Source: Pseudomonadota bacterium
GTDB lineage: Bacteria > Pseudomonadota > Alphaproteobacteria > Rhizobiales > Devosiaceae
Length of the DNA stretch: 44,391 bases
NCBI GenBank assembly: GCA_023428425.1
Contig: JAEYYP010000162.1
Coordinates: forward strand, 1 to 44,391
Reading direction: 5' to 3'
This document shows positions 33,349 to 42,224 of this stretch, piece by piece. The notes under the pieces are model-generated. The model was not told where the DNA came from. It saw only the letters and a program-made list of their open reading frames with translations, and searched no databases. Each line of letters opens with the position of its first letter. Position 1 is the first letter of the stretch. A program made the position numbers and the translations under genes.

Positions 33349-34760
33349 ATGAGCCTCAGCAATTCCGACATCATCGCAGCCCTCACCGCCATTGCCGGCC
33401 CCTCGGGGGTAGTCGCCGACGCGGCGGACATGGGCCCCTACCTGAACGAGCCGCGCAAGCGCTTCAGGACGCCGGCGGTGGCCGTGGCGTCGCCCGCCAG
33501 CGTCGCAGAGTTGCAGGCGATCTGCCGCTGGGCCAACGACAATCGCGTGGGGCTGATTCCGCAGGGTGGCAATACCGGACTCGTGGGCGCACAGGTGCCG
33601 CTGACGGGCAGCGAGGTGATCGTATCGCTGCGGCGGCTCGACAAGGTGCGCGAGGTGAACGCCGCAGCGGGCCACATGACGCTCGAGGCCGGGGTGATCC
33701 TCGAGGAGGCGCACAGGGTGGCCGAAGCCGCTGGTGCGCTGTTTCCGCTCTGGCTCGCCTCGCAGGGCTCGGCGCGGATCGGGGGGTCTTGAGCTCGATT
33801 GCGGGCGGCGTGCAGGTGCTGGCCTATGGCAATGCGCGCGAGCTGACGCTGGGCATCGAGGCGGTGCTGGCCGATGGCCGGCTCTATAACGGGCTCAATT
33901 CGCTGCGGAAGGACAATACCGGCTACGACCTCAGGGACCTGCTGGTCGGGGCCGAGGGAACGCTTGGCTTCATCACGGCGGCCACGCTGAAACTGTTTCC
34001 GGTGCCCGAGGCACAGGAGACGGCGCTGGTGAATGTGGCGAGCCCGGCGGTGGCGCTCGAGCTGTTCGGCGTGCTGCGGGGACGGGTGGGCACGCAGTTG
34101 ACGGCGTTCGAACTGATGAACCGCTTCGGCATAGACCTGCAGCTCAGGCACGGCATGCTGACCCGAGACCCGACCGCCAGCCCGTCCCCCTGGTATGTGC
34201 TGGCCGAAGTGAGCCGGCCGAAGGGCGGAACGCCGGGCGCCCTGCAGGCAGCGCTCGAGGAAGCGCTCGGTTCGGGGCTGGTGCCCGACGCGGTGGTGGC
34301 GGAATCGGAAGCGGACCGGGTTGCGATGTGGTCGGCGCGCGAGCAGATGAGCGACGTGCAATCGAAGGAAGGCGCTTCGATCAAGCATGATGTCTCGGTA
34401 CCGATCGGGGCGGTGCCGGAGCTGCTCGAGGCCGGCACGGCGGCGGTCGAGCGGGCCATTCCAGGCGTGCGCGCCTGCCCGTTCGGGCACATGGGCGATG
34501 GCAACATCCACTTCAACTTCACCCAGCCGGAGGGCGCCGACCCCAAGGCCTTCATGGCCCGCGAGAAGGACGCCAATGCCGCGGTGTACGACGTGGTCCG
34601 GCGGCTCGGCGGTTCCGTTTCCGCCGAGCACGGCATCGGCCAGCTCAAGACGGCCCTGCTGCGGGAAGTGAAGGACCCGGTGGCGCTCGAAATGATGCGG
34701 GCCATCAAGACGGCACTCGACCCCAATGGCATCCTCAACCCCGGCAAGATGCTGGGGTAG
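33349..34760 (+). pseudogene. FAD-linked oxidase (D-2-hydroxyacid/glycolate oxidase type), frameshifted
   Basis: The first part (33349 to about 33790) encodes the PCMH FAD-binding half with IPQGGNTGLVGAQVP. The rest, in another frame to 34760, encodes the FAD-oxidase C-terminal half with FGHMGDGNIHFNF and SAEHGIGQLKTALL. The break is at a run of six G at about 33779-33784; a seventh would join the frames as IGGVLSSIAGGVQV. Homologues usually have GGN-S-NAGG there, so two conserved Asn are also changed. It could be a real pseudogene or an assembly error in a G-run. Intact relatives oxidise D-lactate, glycolate or 2-hydroxyglutarate. Confidence 0.85.
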
Positions 34761-34814
34761 GTCACCTTCCGGTGGCGTCTTGACGCTCGCGCGGGGTAGG
34801 CCCATTTCGGCCGT

Positions 34815-35372
34815 ATGCTGCTCGACATCACCTTTCTCGACGACGCCACGCGGCCGGCCCCGATCCGCATCCCGAACCTTACGCCGGCGCAGCGCGCGCC
34901 GGGCGAGCACCTCAAGGAGGTGCACGACCACCTGCGCGGCAACATGAAGACGCTCGCGGTGCTGATCGACCGCGCGGCACAGGGCCAGGTCTCGGCCAGC
35001 GAGGTGGCGGAGGAGACCGCGAGCCTCGCGATGATCGCCAACTATCGCCGCTTCGGCAACCTGTGCGGCCAGCACTGCCAGATCGTGCACATGCACCATT
35101 CCATCGAAGACGAGGCGGTCTTCCCGGCGATCGCGGCGCAGGGCGAAGGTTTCCGCGCCATCGCGGACCGGCTGCGCGCCGAGCACGTCGTGGTCCACGA
35201 ACTGCTGATGCGGCTGATCGGCGCGCTGACGGCGCTGGCCGACGAGCCGGGCCAGTCGCGCTTCGACGACACGGTCACGGTCTACCGGGCGCTTGAGCGC
35301 GTGCTGCTCAGCCACCTCGGCTATGAGGAAGAAGCGATCGGGGACGCACTGGGTGCGTTCGGGATCTTCTAG
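34815..35372 (+). CDS. Hemerythrin-like HHE domain protein
   Basis: This 185-residue four-helix protein has the His/Glu pattern of hemerythrin-type di-iron sites: HLKEVHDHLR, HMHHSIEDEAVFPAI, AEHVVVHELL and LSHLGYEEEAI. Such proteins sense or scavenge O2, NO or iron; the role here is unknown. The first 30 residues (TFLDDATRPAPIRIPNL) precede the domain and may be an added lid. Its stop codon shares CTAG (35369-35372) with the convergent SRAP gene. Confidence 0.87.
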   Translation: MLLDITFLDDATRPAPIRIPNLTPAQRAPGEHLKEVHDHLRGNMKTLAVLIDRAAQGQVSASEVAEETASLAMIANYRRFGNLCGQHCQIVHMHHSIEDEAVFPAIAAQGEGFRAIADRLRAEHVVVHELLMRLIGALTALADEPGQSRFDDTVTVYRALERVLLSHLGYEEEAIGDALGAFGIF

Positions 35373-36118
35373 AACAGGTCGAACTGCTCGCCGCCGGCCG
35401 CCTTCCGGCGCTTCGGCTTCGGCTCCGGCTCGGCTGCCAGTTCCTCGGGCGTGAGCGGGCGGATGAGTTCGGCGCCCTCGCTGTCGGCGCGCCCGATGGC
35501 CTTGCCGACCGGGTGGTACTTCAATGCGCCGGGCGGCAGCGGCATGGCGAGTTGCGCGGCGTCGCGCGGCTCGACGGCGGCGGTGTTCAGCCAGTCGTCG
35601 ATCTGCTGCGGCGTGGTCAGGATGGCCGGCATGCGGTCGTAGATCGAGCTGATCTCGAGGTTGGGTTCGACTGTGACGATGCAGGCGGTATCCATCTCCT
35701 CGCCGTTCGGGCCAGCCCATTGCGAGTAGAGGCCGGCGAAGGCCATCGGCGAATCGTCCTGCATGGTGATGTAGTACGGGCGGCGGCTGCCATCCGGCCC
35801 CTTCATCCACTCGTAGTAGCCGGAGGCCGGCACGATGCAGCGGCCATTGCGCGTCGCATCCCGAAAGCTCGGCTTCTCGCGCATCGTCTCGGCACGGGCG
35901 TTGATGAGCAGGGTGAACTCGCGCGGGTCCTTCACCCAGTTGGGGATGAAACCCCAGCGCACCAGCTGGACCGTCCGGCGGCCCATCTGCTCCCAGATGA
36001 CGGGGATGGGCTCGGTGGGGCTGATGTTGTAGCGCGGCGGATAGTCGATCTGGTTGAGCAGGTGGAACAGCTCCGTCATCATCTCGGGCGGCAGGGTCGA
36101 GGCGTAGCGTCCGCACAT
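35369..36118 (-). CDS. yedK: SRAP family protein (YedK/HMCES-like)
   Basis: SRAP proteins crosslink to abasic sites in single-stranded DNA through their second residue. The 249-residue product starts MCGRY, so Cys2 is exposed after Met removal. It contains LINARAETM (conserved Asn), ASGYYEW (conserved Glu) and LKYHPV (conserved His). The Pro/Glu-rich C-terminal tail EPEPKPKRRK is extra. It starts at 36118, divergent from the Nudix gene, and ends in the CTAG shared with the hemerythrin-like gene. Confidence 0.94.
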   Translation of the reverse strand: MCGRYASTLPPEMMTELFHLLNQIDYPPRYNISPTEPIPVIWEQMGRRTVQLVRWGFIPNWVKDPREFTLLINARAETMREKPSFRDATRNGRCIVPASGYYEWMKGPDGSRRPYYITMQDDSPMAFAGLYSQWAGPNGEEMDTACIVTVEPNLEISSIYDRMPAILTTPQQIDDWLNTAAVEPRDAAQLAMPLPPGALKYHPVGKAIGRADSEGAELIRPLTPEELAAEPEPKPKRRKAAGGEQFDLF

Positions 36119-36187
36119 GCTGTTGGCTCCTTGTGCTGCGATAGTTAGGCGCTTGCGGGCAGTGAGGCAAACGGCGAGGGTTCGGCC

Positions 36188-36595
36188 ATGCTCCATCAGT
36201 TCGACCAAACGCCCAATGCCGCGAGCGTCGCCCTGCTCCGTGCCGGGAGGGTGTTGCTGATCCAGCGGGCAAGGGCGCCGTGGGACGGGGCGTGGAGCCT
36301 GCCGGGTGGCCGGCTCGAAACTGGCGAAACGGCCGAAGAGTGCGCGGCCCGCGAACTGCGCGAGGAGCTCGGGCTGCGGGTCGCGCAGTTGCAGCCGGTG
36401 GCGAGGCTGGTACTGGGTGAAGGGCGATTTCGCTTGCAGGTGTTCGGGACCGAGACGTTCGAGGGCGATGTCGCACCGAATGACGAGATTGCCGGCTGGC
36501 GCTGGACACGGCGCGGCGAGGAGTCGGAACTCCGGACAACCCCTCATCTCGCGGAAGTGCTGGGCGAGGCATTCCGGCTGTTCGATCGCAGTTGA
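36188..36595 (+). CDS. Nudix hydrolase
   Basis: This 135-residue protein has a full Nudix box, GGRLETGETAEECAARELRE followed by ELGL, which fits GX5EX7REUXEEXGU. The start strand ASVALLRAGRVLLIQRARAPWDGAW is typical of MutT/ADP-ribose-type members, and VFGTETFEGDVAPNDEIAGW follows. The nucleotide substrate is unknown. It is divergent from the SRAP gene, a DNA-damage protein; a shared role in nucleotide cleansing is only suggestive. Confidence 0.93.
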   Translation: MLHQFDQTPNAASVALLRAGRVLLIQRARAPWDGAWSLPGGRLETGETAEECAARELREELGLRVAQLQPVARLVLGEGRFRLQVFGTETFEGDVAPNDEIAGWRWTRRGEESELRTTPHLAEVLGEAFRLFDRS

Positions 36596-36627
36596 GGCGG
36601 CGCCGTCGCTGGCGTAACAAGGCGGTC

Positions 36628-36996
36628 ATGCGCATTGCCCCGTTTCTCGCTGCGACCCTGTTCGGCCTGCTGGCCACGCCCGGCCTCGCGGTCGATCCGC
36701 CTTATCAGGCGGAGATGGAGCGGTTGAGCGAGATCATGGGCAGCCTCTACTTCCTGCAGCCGCTGTGCCGACCGGAAGGCGGAGCCGACTGGCGCGCCGA
36801 AATGGGCGACCTGATCACACTCGACCAGCCTGACGAGGACCGGAAGCAGCGCCTCGCCGGCGCTTTCAACTCGGGATACGAGGCCTATTCGCGGCTTTAC
36901 CGCGCCTGCACCGTTTCGGCCGACCAGGCGCTGATGCGACTGCTGGTCGAGGCCGAGAAGACGGCGCGCGACATCCACACCCGCTACGCCGAGTAA
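36628..36996 (+). CDS. TIGR02301-family exported protein
   Basis: This 122-residue protein has a signal peptide (MRIAPFLAATLFGLLATPGLA). The helical mature part contains MERLSEIMGSLYFLQPLC, LAGAFNSGYEAYSRLYRAC and DIHTRYAE, the pattern of the alphaproteobacterial TIGR02301 family. Two cysteines could form one disulfide. Function is unknown. An upstream in-frame ATG at 36592 would add a basic stretch that does not fit a signal peptide. Confidence 0.85.
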   Translation: MRIAPFLAATLFGLLATPGLAVDPPYQAEMERLSEIMGSLYFLQPLCRPEGGADWRAEMGDLITLDQPDEDRKQRLAGAFNSGYEAYSRLYRACTVSADQALMRLLVEAEKTARDIHTRYAE

Positions 36997-37010
36997 CCGC
37001 CCGGTTTCAC

Positions 37011-37042
37011 GGTTAACGATAATTGCCGACCCGCCGTTAACC
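37011..37042. repeat. GGTTAACG inverted repeat in the 36997-37095 gap
   Basis: GGTTAACG (37011-37018) and CGTTAACC (37035-37042) face each other across 16 bases. TTAAC is the half-site of CtrA, so the pair may bind a regulator upstream of the small gene at 37096. No G+C-rich stem or T-run makes it look like a terminator. Confidence 0.45.
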
Positions 37043-37095
37043 TTTTAGCGACGAGTCGGGAGCGGATCACGCTTTCAAATGCTAACCCGGTCGGC

Positions 37096-37374
37096 ATGAA
37101 GCTCAGCAAGACCCTCATGACCGTTTCCGGATTCGACGCCATCGCCAGCGAAGAACGCGAAGAGCGCCAGGTAGCCCTGGAATATGTGGCCGAGGCCTGG
37201 AACGACGCCGAAGACGACGGGGTCGGTGCGCTGGCGCTCGCCCATGCCTCGCTGTTCGCGGCCATCACCTCGATGGTGGAGCACCACGGCGAGGACTTCA
37301 CCGCCGAACTGATCGCCAGCCTGCCGGAGCGCATCCGGCACGGCGAATACAACCTGATGCGCTCGCTGCAGTAA
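37096..37374 (+). CDS. Small acidic hypothetical protein
   Basis: This 92-residue protein has no signal peptide and is strongly acidic (SEEREERQVALEYVAEAW, DAEDDG). It looks mostly helical, with SLFAAITSMVEHHGEDFTAELIASLPERI in the second half. No named family is recognised. It is preceded by the GGTTAAC inverted repeat and converges on the dihydroorotase gene with three bases between stops. Codon use looks like the neighbours. Confidence 0.7.
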   Translation: MKLSKTLMTVSGFDAIASEEREERQVALEYVAEAWNDAEDDGVGALALAHASLFAAITSMVEHHGEDFTAELIASLPERIRHGEYNLMRSLQ

Positions 37375-37377
37375 GCG

Positions 37378-38700
37378 TCAGAGCGCTTCGAGGAAGCGCA
37401 TGGGCTGGCCCTGCGAGGGGGTGATCAGTTCGCCCTGCCACATGACCGTCTTGCCGCGAACGATTGTGCCGACCGGCCAGCCGGTGACGGCGACGCCATC
37501 GTAAGGCGTCCAGCCCGCCCGGCTCTTCACCCAGTCGTTGGAGATGGTCTCGCGCCGCTTCATGTCGACGATGGTCAGGTCGGCGTCGTAGCCCACGGCG
37601 ATGCGCCCCTTGTTGGCGATGCCGAACAGCCGGTTCGGGCCGTGGCTCGACATATCGACGAAGCGCTGCAGCGTCATGCGGCCGGCATTCACATGGTCGA
37701 GCATGATCGGGACCAGCGTCTGCACCCCGGTCATGCCCGAATGCGAGGCCGGATAGGCGTGGTCCTTTTCCTCGCGCGTGTGCGGCGCGTGATCGGAGCC
37801 GAGGATGTCGGCTACGCCATTGTCAACCCCCGCCCAGATGCCCTCGCGGTGGGCGGCGTCGCGCACCGGTGGGTTCATCTGCGCGTAGGTGCCGAGGCGG
37901 GTGTATGCCGTTTCGTCGAGGGTGAGGTGGTGCGGGGTAACCTCGACACTCGCCACGTCCTTGTGGTCGGCGAGGTAGACCATCTCCTCGGCGGTCGAGA
38001 TGTGGAGCACGTGGATACGCTTGCCGGTCTTGCGCGCCAGGCCCACCAGCCGCCTGGTCGAGCGCATGGCGGTTTCGACATCGCGCCAGACCGGGTGGGA
38101 GGACGGGTCGCCGGGAACACGCAAACCCTTGCGCTCCTCAAGCCGGTACTCGTCCTCGGAGTGGAATGCGGCGCGGCGCGAAATGGCGCGCAGAATGGCC
38201 TCGACGCCATCGTCGTCAGCCACCAGCAGCGATCCGGTCGACGAGCCCATGAACACCTTTACGCCCGCGCAGCCGGGCAGACGCTCCAACTCGGGCAGTT
38301 GCGCTACGTTCTCGTGCGTGCCGCCGACATAGAAGGCGAAGTCGCAGTGCATGCGATTGGTGCCGGCCGCGATCTTGGCGTCGAAGGTTTCGCGCGTGGT
38401 CGTCAGCGGGTTGGTGTTGGGCATCTCGAAGACGCCGGTGACGCCGCCCATCACCGCCGACAACGAGCCCGACTCGAGGTCCTCCTTGTGGGTGAGGCCC
38501 GGCTCGCGGAAATGCACCTGCGTGTCGATGACGCCGGGCAGGATATAGAGGCCGGTGCAGTCGGTCACGCGCTCCGCCGTGTCGGCGCCGAGCGCGCCGA
38601 TGGCGACGATGCGGCCGCCGCGTACGCCGATATCGGCCTGGTGCTCGCCATCCTGGTTGACCACGGTGCCGTTCTTGAAGATCGCGTCGTACTGCGCCAT
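37378..38700 (-). CDS. pyrC: Dihydroorotase / cyclic amidohydrolase
   Basis: This 440-residue amidohydrolase is of the class I dihydroorotase type, the third step of pyrimidine synthesis. It shows GVKVFMGSSTG with the lysine position that is usually carbamylated, FHSEDE, HVLHIST and LGSDHAPHT with the catalytic Asp. The N-terminal metal motif reads IDTQVHFREPG, with Gln where most DHOases have His (HVHFREPG); I recall this in other alphaproteobacterial members. It could still act on a related cyclic ureide such as hydantoin. It is divergent from ygfZ with a 37-base gap. Confidence 0.85.
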   Translation of the reverse strand: MAQYDAIFKNGTVVNQDGEHQADIGVRGGRIVAIGALGADTAERVTDCTGLYILPGVIDTQVHFREPGLTHKEDLESGSLSAVMGGVTGVFEMPNTNPLTTTRETFDAKIAAGTNRMHCDFAFYVGGTHENVAQLPELERLPGCAGVKVFMGSSTGSLLVADDDGVEAILRAISRRAAFHSEDEYRLEERKGLRVPGDPSSHPVWRDVETAMRSTRRLVGLARKTGKRIHVLHISTAEEMVYLADHKDVASVEVTPHHLTLDETAYTRLGTYAQMNPPVRDAAHREGIWAGVDNGVADILGSDHAPHTREEKDHAYPASHSGMTGVQTLVPIMLDHVNAGRMTLQRFVDMSSHGPNRLFGIANKGRIAVGYDADLTIVDMKRRETISNDWVKSRAGWTPYDGVAVTGWPVGTIVRGKTVMWQGELITPSQGQPMRFLEAL

Positions 38701-38737
38701 GTGTGGTCTCCCGCTGGTGTCCTCGGCGGTGTAGCGG

Positions 38738-39565
38738 ATGACCCACATGCCCACAATCCTCCGTCCGTCCCGTGCCGTGTTTCGCTTCTCTGGAGCCGAT
38801 GCGCAGAAGCTGCTGTTCGACGTGGTGACTGGCCGATTGCTGGCCGAACCGGGGCCGGGCGTGTGGTGGGCGCTGCTCTCCCCGCAGGGCAAGATCCAGG
38901 CCGAGGGCCTGGCTGGCTGGCACGGCGGTGCGTTCTGGCTCGATGTCGACGCGGGGGTGGCTGACGCTTTCCTCAAGAAGATGCGCATGTACAAGCTGCG
39001 CGCCGCCGTGGAGATCGAGGATCTGCGCGAAAGCCACGCCGTCGGCTGGAGTCTTGATGGCTGGGAAGCCGGGGTCGCGCACGCCGATCCGCGCGGCTTC
39101 GGTGAACGCGTGATCGGCACGAAGGCCGAGGCGGCGGCCTGGTTGCCGGCGGATGACCAGTTCGCGGCGCGGCGGATTTCGGCCGGGGTGCCGGAACTGG
39201 GGCCGGACTTCGCCATCGACACGACGTTCCCGCACGATATCGGCATGGACCTGCGCGACGGCATCGATTTTGCCAAGGGCTGCTATGTCGGGCAGGAGGT
39301 GGTGAGCCGCATGAAGCATCGCGGCACCGCGCGGCGCCGTCCGGTGATCGTGTCGGAGATCGATGGCGTGGCGGGAACCGACGTGGTGGCCAGCGGTCGG
39401 GCGGCCGGAACGCTGGGGCGGGTCGTGGATGGACGCGCCGTAGCCGTGCTGCGACTCGACCGCATCACCGATGTGGCGGCAGTGACCGTGAACGGCAAGC
39501 CGGTGACGGTGGAACTGCCCGTCTGGGCTACCTACCAGTTTGGCGAATCAAGCGCCGAAGACTAG
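38738..39565 (+). CDS. ygfZ: Folate-binding protein YgfZ (GcvT-like, Fe-S related)
   Basis: YgfZ supports assembly or repair of certain Fe-S enzymes in a tetrahydrofolate-dependent way. The 275-residue protein has the diagnostic KGCYVGQEVVSRMKHRG with its conserved Cys, plus FDVVTGRLLAEPGPGVWW and LSPQGKIQAE at the N terminus. ATG at 38738 or 38747 could be the start. It is divergent from pyrC and is followed by the HD hydrolase gene. Confidence 0.94.
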   Translation: MTHMPTILRPSRAVFRFSGADAQKLLFDVVTGRLLAEPGPGVWWALLSPQGKIQAEGLAGWHGGAFWLDVDAGVADAFLKKMRMYKLRAAVEIEDLRESHAVGWSLDGWEAGVAHADPRGFGERVIGTKAEAAAWLPADDQFAARRISAGVPELGPDFAIDTTFPHDIGMDLRDGIDFAKGCYVGQEVVSRMKHRGTARRRPVIVSEIDGVAGTDVVASGRAAGTLGRVVDGRAVAVLRLDRITDVAAVTVNGKPVTVELPVWATYQFGESSAED

Positions 39566-39596
39566 GTTTTCGCCTTCGCATCACGGGGGAATACTC

Positions 39597-40217
39597 ATGG
39601 CACGGGCACAGGCGCGGGCTTGGCAGCGTATGCTTTCGGGCCGGCGGCTCGACCTGCTGGATCCCTCGCCGCTCGACGTGGAGCTGAGCGATATCGCCCA
39701 TGGCCTGGCGCGGGTTGCCCGCTGGAACGGGCAGACGCAGGGAGACTACCCGTTCTCCGTCGCCCAGCATTCGGTGCTGGTGCTTGAACTCTACCGGGCG
39801 CTGAACCCCGAAGCAGAGGCGAAAGCGCAACTCTACGCCGTGCTGCACGATGCGCCGGAATACGTGATGGGCGACATCATCTCGCCCTTCAAGGCGGCGA
39901 TGGGGGGCAACTACAAGGAAGTCGAGAACCGGCTGCTCGGCGCCGTGCACCTGCATTTCTCGCTGCCCGCGACGCCGACCCAGGTGCTGCAGAAGGCGAT
40001 CAAGCGGGCCGCCCGCGAGGCCGCCTATCTCGAAGCGGTGCACCTCGCCGGCTTCGAGGTGGAGGAAGCCCGCCGCTTCTTCGGCGAACCCAGCTTCCCG
40101 GTCTTCGAATTCGAGCCGTTCGAGCGGCTGATCCGGCCATGGCCGACGCGCGAGGCGCATGACCGGTTCGTCGCCGCGGTGGAAAACCTGTCGGCGGCGC
40201 TCCTGGCTCGGGGTTAA
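39597..40217 (+). CDS. HD-domain phosphohydrolase (YfbR-like)
   Basis: This 206-residue protein shows the HD metal site as FSVAQHSVLVLEL and AVLHDAPEYVMGDIISPFK, the pattern of YfbR-type 5'-deoxynucleotidases. It probably dephosphorylates nucleoside monophosphates, though the substrate is inference. GGGGGA lies before the ATG at 39597; a longer in-frame start at 39540 overlaps ygfZ. Its TAA stop is part of the CtrA-type site at 40214. Confidence 0.87.
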   Translation: MARAQARAWQRMLSGRRLDLLDPSPLDVELSDIAHGLARVARWNGQTQGDYPFSVAQHSVLVLELYRALNPEAEAKAQLYAVLHDAPEYVMGDIISPFKAAMGGNYKEVENRLLGAVHLHFSLPATPTQVLQKAIKRAAREAAYLEAVHLAGFEVEEARRFFGEPSFPVFEFEPFERLIRPWPTREAHDRFVAAVENLSAALLARG

Positions 40218-40229
40218 GTTAACCTTAAC
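40214..40229. promoter_or_regulatory. CtrA-type site TTAA-N7-TTAAC, plus -35-like TTGACA
   Basis: TTAA-GTTAACC-TTAAC matches the full CtrA consensus. A looser TTGA-TGAATGG-TTAAG lies at 40266-40281, and a perfect -35 hexamer TTGACA at 40242-40247, all upstream of the secreted protein at 40305. Cell-cycle control of that gene is the reasonable inference. Confidence 0.55.
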
Positions 40230-40304
40230 CGCCGTTCCATTTTGACACGCTTTCGGGCCGCATGGTTGATGAATGGTTAAGACCATCATCGACTGGAGCG
40301 TCCG

Positions 40305-40844
40305 GTGAACCATATCAAGACAGTTCTGGGCATGGGCGCCGCCGGGGGGCTGCTCGCCATGGTGCTGGCGGCTCCGGTGCTGCTGCCGGGCCTCGCGACT
40401 GCGGCGCAGGTGGTGCAGGTCGAGACCGGCGAGATGGTCCGCAGCCTGCTGCCGGAGCCGCAGCCCTTCGACCCCTCGACGCTGTTCAAGGCGGGCGACT
40501 ACGACTACGCGGTGGATGACAGCGTCTCTACGACGCCGATCCGGCAGAGCGTGGTGCACAAGATCGGCTACGGCCGCAGCGAAATGGTGCAGGTGGTCGA
40601 GACGGCCAGCGGCATTTATTCGAGCGACGGGCTCGAAAGCCCCTACGTGCGGTATCCGGGCATCCGCAAGCAGCGCAGCGGCGGCGAGGTCGGGCTGGCT
40701 CTATGGGCCGACGGCAAGTGGGTCGTGCAGAATGCGCTGACCGCCGGATCGTTCGTCACCATTACCCGGTTCGACGGTGGTCAGCTGATCGTCACCGACG
40801 ACAGCATGTGCGTGACCAGCAGCAGCGGCATCATCTGCAACTGA
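40305..40844 (+). CDS. Secreted hypothetical protein behind a CtrA-type site
   Basis: This 179-residue exported protein starts at GTG with GGAG about six bases upstream. It has a hydrophobic export segment (GMGAAGGLLAMVLAAPVLLPG, cleavage near ATAAQ) and a mature part with YDYAVDDSVSTTPIRQ and SGGEVGLALWADGKWVV. The end CVTSSSGIIC has two cysteines that may form a small disulfide loop. No family is recognised. The CtrA-type boxes upstream hint at cell-cycle-linked envelope function, which is inference. Confidence 0.75.
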   Translation: MNHIKTVLGMGAAGGLLAMVLAAPVLLPGLATAAQVVQVETGEMVRSLLPEPQPFDPSTLFKAGDYDYAVDDSVSTTPIRQSVVHKIGYGRSEMVQVVETASGIYSSDGLESPYVRYPGIRKQRSGGEVGLALWADGKWVVQNALTAGSFVTITRFDGGQLIVTDDSMCVTSSSGIICN

Positions 40845-40846
40845 GC

Positions 40847-42079
40847 CTAGAGCTTCTTGGGCGCTTCCTCGGCCACCGATGAGCCGCCGATCGTCACCTG
40901 CCGGATCGACAGGGCAAATTCGCTGCGACCATCGGGCAGGAAGCGGAACACGCCATCGCGACCGTTGAACCCGGCGGGCGACGCGAGCAGCCCACGGTCA
41001 TAGCGCGGCGTGCCGTTGGCAAGCGACTTGGCATTGGCGAGGATGGTCGCCGTGTAGGCAAGCGTGGCGAAGGGATGCGGCGCCGTGCCGAACTTCGCCT
41101 GATATTCGGTGGTGAGCGCGTTGAGCCCGGCCTGGTCGGGCGCCGGGAAGATGGCGCCGGCCAGCGATGTGGTATTGGCGATCGACGGATCACCGTTCCA
41201 GTCGCCCGAGCCGACCAGCTGGACACGACCGGCGGCGATGCCGCCTTCCTGCAGCAGGTTGGCGAGGCTGGGCGCGGTGGCGCGATCGGGGATGAACAGC
41301 GTGTCGATCTGGCCCGACTGGAGCAACGGAATCACCTGGGTGATGACGGTGCGCGCCTCGGCTTCGGTCTTGAAATTGTAGACGGCGACCGCATTCATGC
41401 CGAGTTCGGACATGGCCTGGCGGAAGGCCCCCTCCTGGATGCGACCGAAATCGGTCGACGGGAAGATGCCGGCAATCGCCCGCTTGCCGATCTTCTGGGC
41501 GTAGGCCATGGAGCGCTTCACCTCGGTCTCGGGCAGCACGTTCAGCAGGAAGACGCCCGGGCTGGCGACACCGGAATTGTTGGAAAAGCCGATCACCGAG
41601 ATACCGGCGCTCTTGGCGACCTGGCCGGCAGCGGTCACCTGGTCGGCGCGCAGCGGCCCGAGAATCAGGCTCGCGCCTTCGCTCACGGCCTGCGTAGCGG
41701 CCTGGGCCGCACCGGCTGCCGTGGCGCCGGTATCCTTGACCGAAATGGTGATGTTGTCGCCGAGGTTGGGGTTGGCCTGCACGAAGGCGATGGCGAGCTC
41801 GGCCGAGTTGGCCATGGAATTGCCGACGGCGGAAAGGCTGGCATCGCCAGAGAGCGGCAGGAGCAGCGCCACGCGCACCGGACCGGTGCCGAGCGTCTTG
41901 CCCGTCATCAGCGTCTGCGGACCCTGGTCGGGACCACCGCCACCGTTATTGGCGGGACCGAAATCGAAGCCACCGGGCGAGCAGGCCGCCAGCAGGGTTG
42001 CCGTCACGAGACCGAGCCCCGTCGCCCTGATGAACCCGCCAACGCGCCGCGCCAGCCCCTGCCCACTGCTGATTTTCAC
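40847..42079 (-). CDS. Penicillin-binding-protein-activator-like lipoprotein (LppC/LpoA family)
   Basis: This 410-residue lipoprotein has a signal peptide ending in the lipobox LLAAC and a Gly-rich linker (FGPANNGGGGPDQGP). A periplasmic type I binding-protein fold follows (VRVALLLPLSGDASLSAVGN, GASLILGPLRADQV, GVFLLNVLPETEV). Only the LpoA C-terminal half is present, as usual in alphaproteobacteria. It may stimulate a class A PBP, and one is encoded 22 kb away. The start is a GTG at 42079. It is divergent from rsmI, the same neighbourhood as lpoA-rsmI-yraN in other proteobacteria. Confidence 0.88.
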   Translation of the reverse strand: MKISSGQGLARRVGGFIRATGLGLVTATLLAACSPGGFDFGPANNGGGGPDQGPQTLMTGKTLGTGPVRVALLLPLSGDASLSAVGNSMANSAELAIAFVQANPNLGDNITISVKDTGATAAGAAQAATQAVSEGASLILGPLRADQVTAAGQVAKSAGISVIGFSNNSGVASPGVFLLNVLPETEVKRSMAYAQKIGKRAIAGIFPSTDFGRIQEGAFRQAMSELGMNAVAVYNFKTEAEARTVITQVIPLLQSGQIDTLFIPDRATAPSLANLLQEGGIAAGRVQLVGSGDWNGDPSIANTTSLAGAIFPAPDQAGLNALTTEYQAKFGTAPHPFATLAYTATILANAKSLANGTPRYDRGLLASPAGFNGRDGVFRFLPDGRSEFALSIRQVTIGGSSVAEEAPKKL

Positions 42080-42224
42080 TTGCCTAGCCTTCGTCTTGTC
42101 CCGCAACCTGCTACCGGTCTCCGACCTCGAAGGTCGAACCCGCCCGTGTGAAGCTATACAAAATCGGCCCCGGCGCATAAAGGCCGAGCTTAACGGGTCC
42201 TTAATTGTCAGGGGAAAGCCAGCA

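Noticed and set aside
33438..36677. Minus-strand frame of over 1,000 codons
   Set aside because: Mostly antisense to the oxidase and hemerythrin-like genes, Arg/His-rich shadow; only the SRAP gene part (in another frame segment) is real.
36628..37374. Toxin-antitoxin pair (small exported protein plus small acidic protein)
   Set aside because: Genes are separated by a 99-base gap with its own repeat, the first is a TIGR02301-type exported protein, and no toxin motif is seen.
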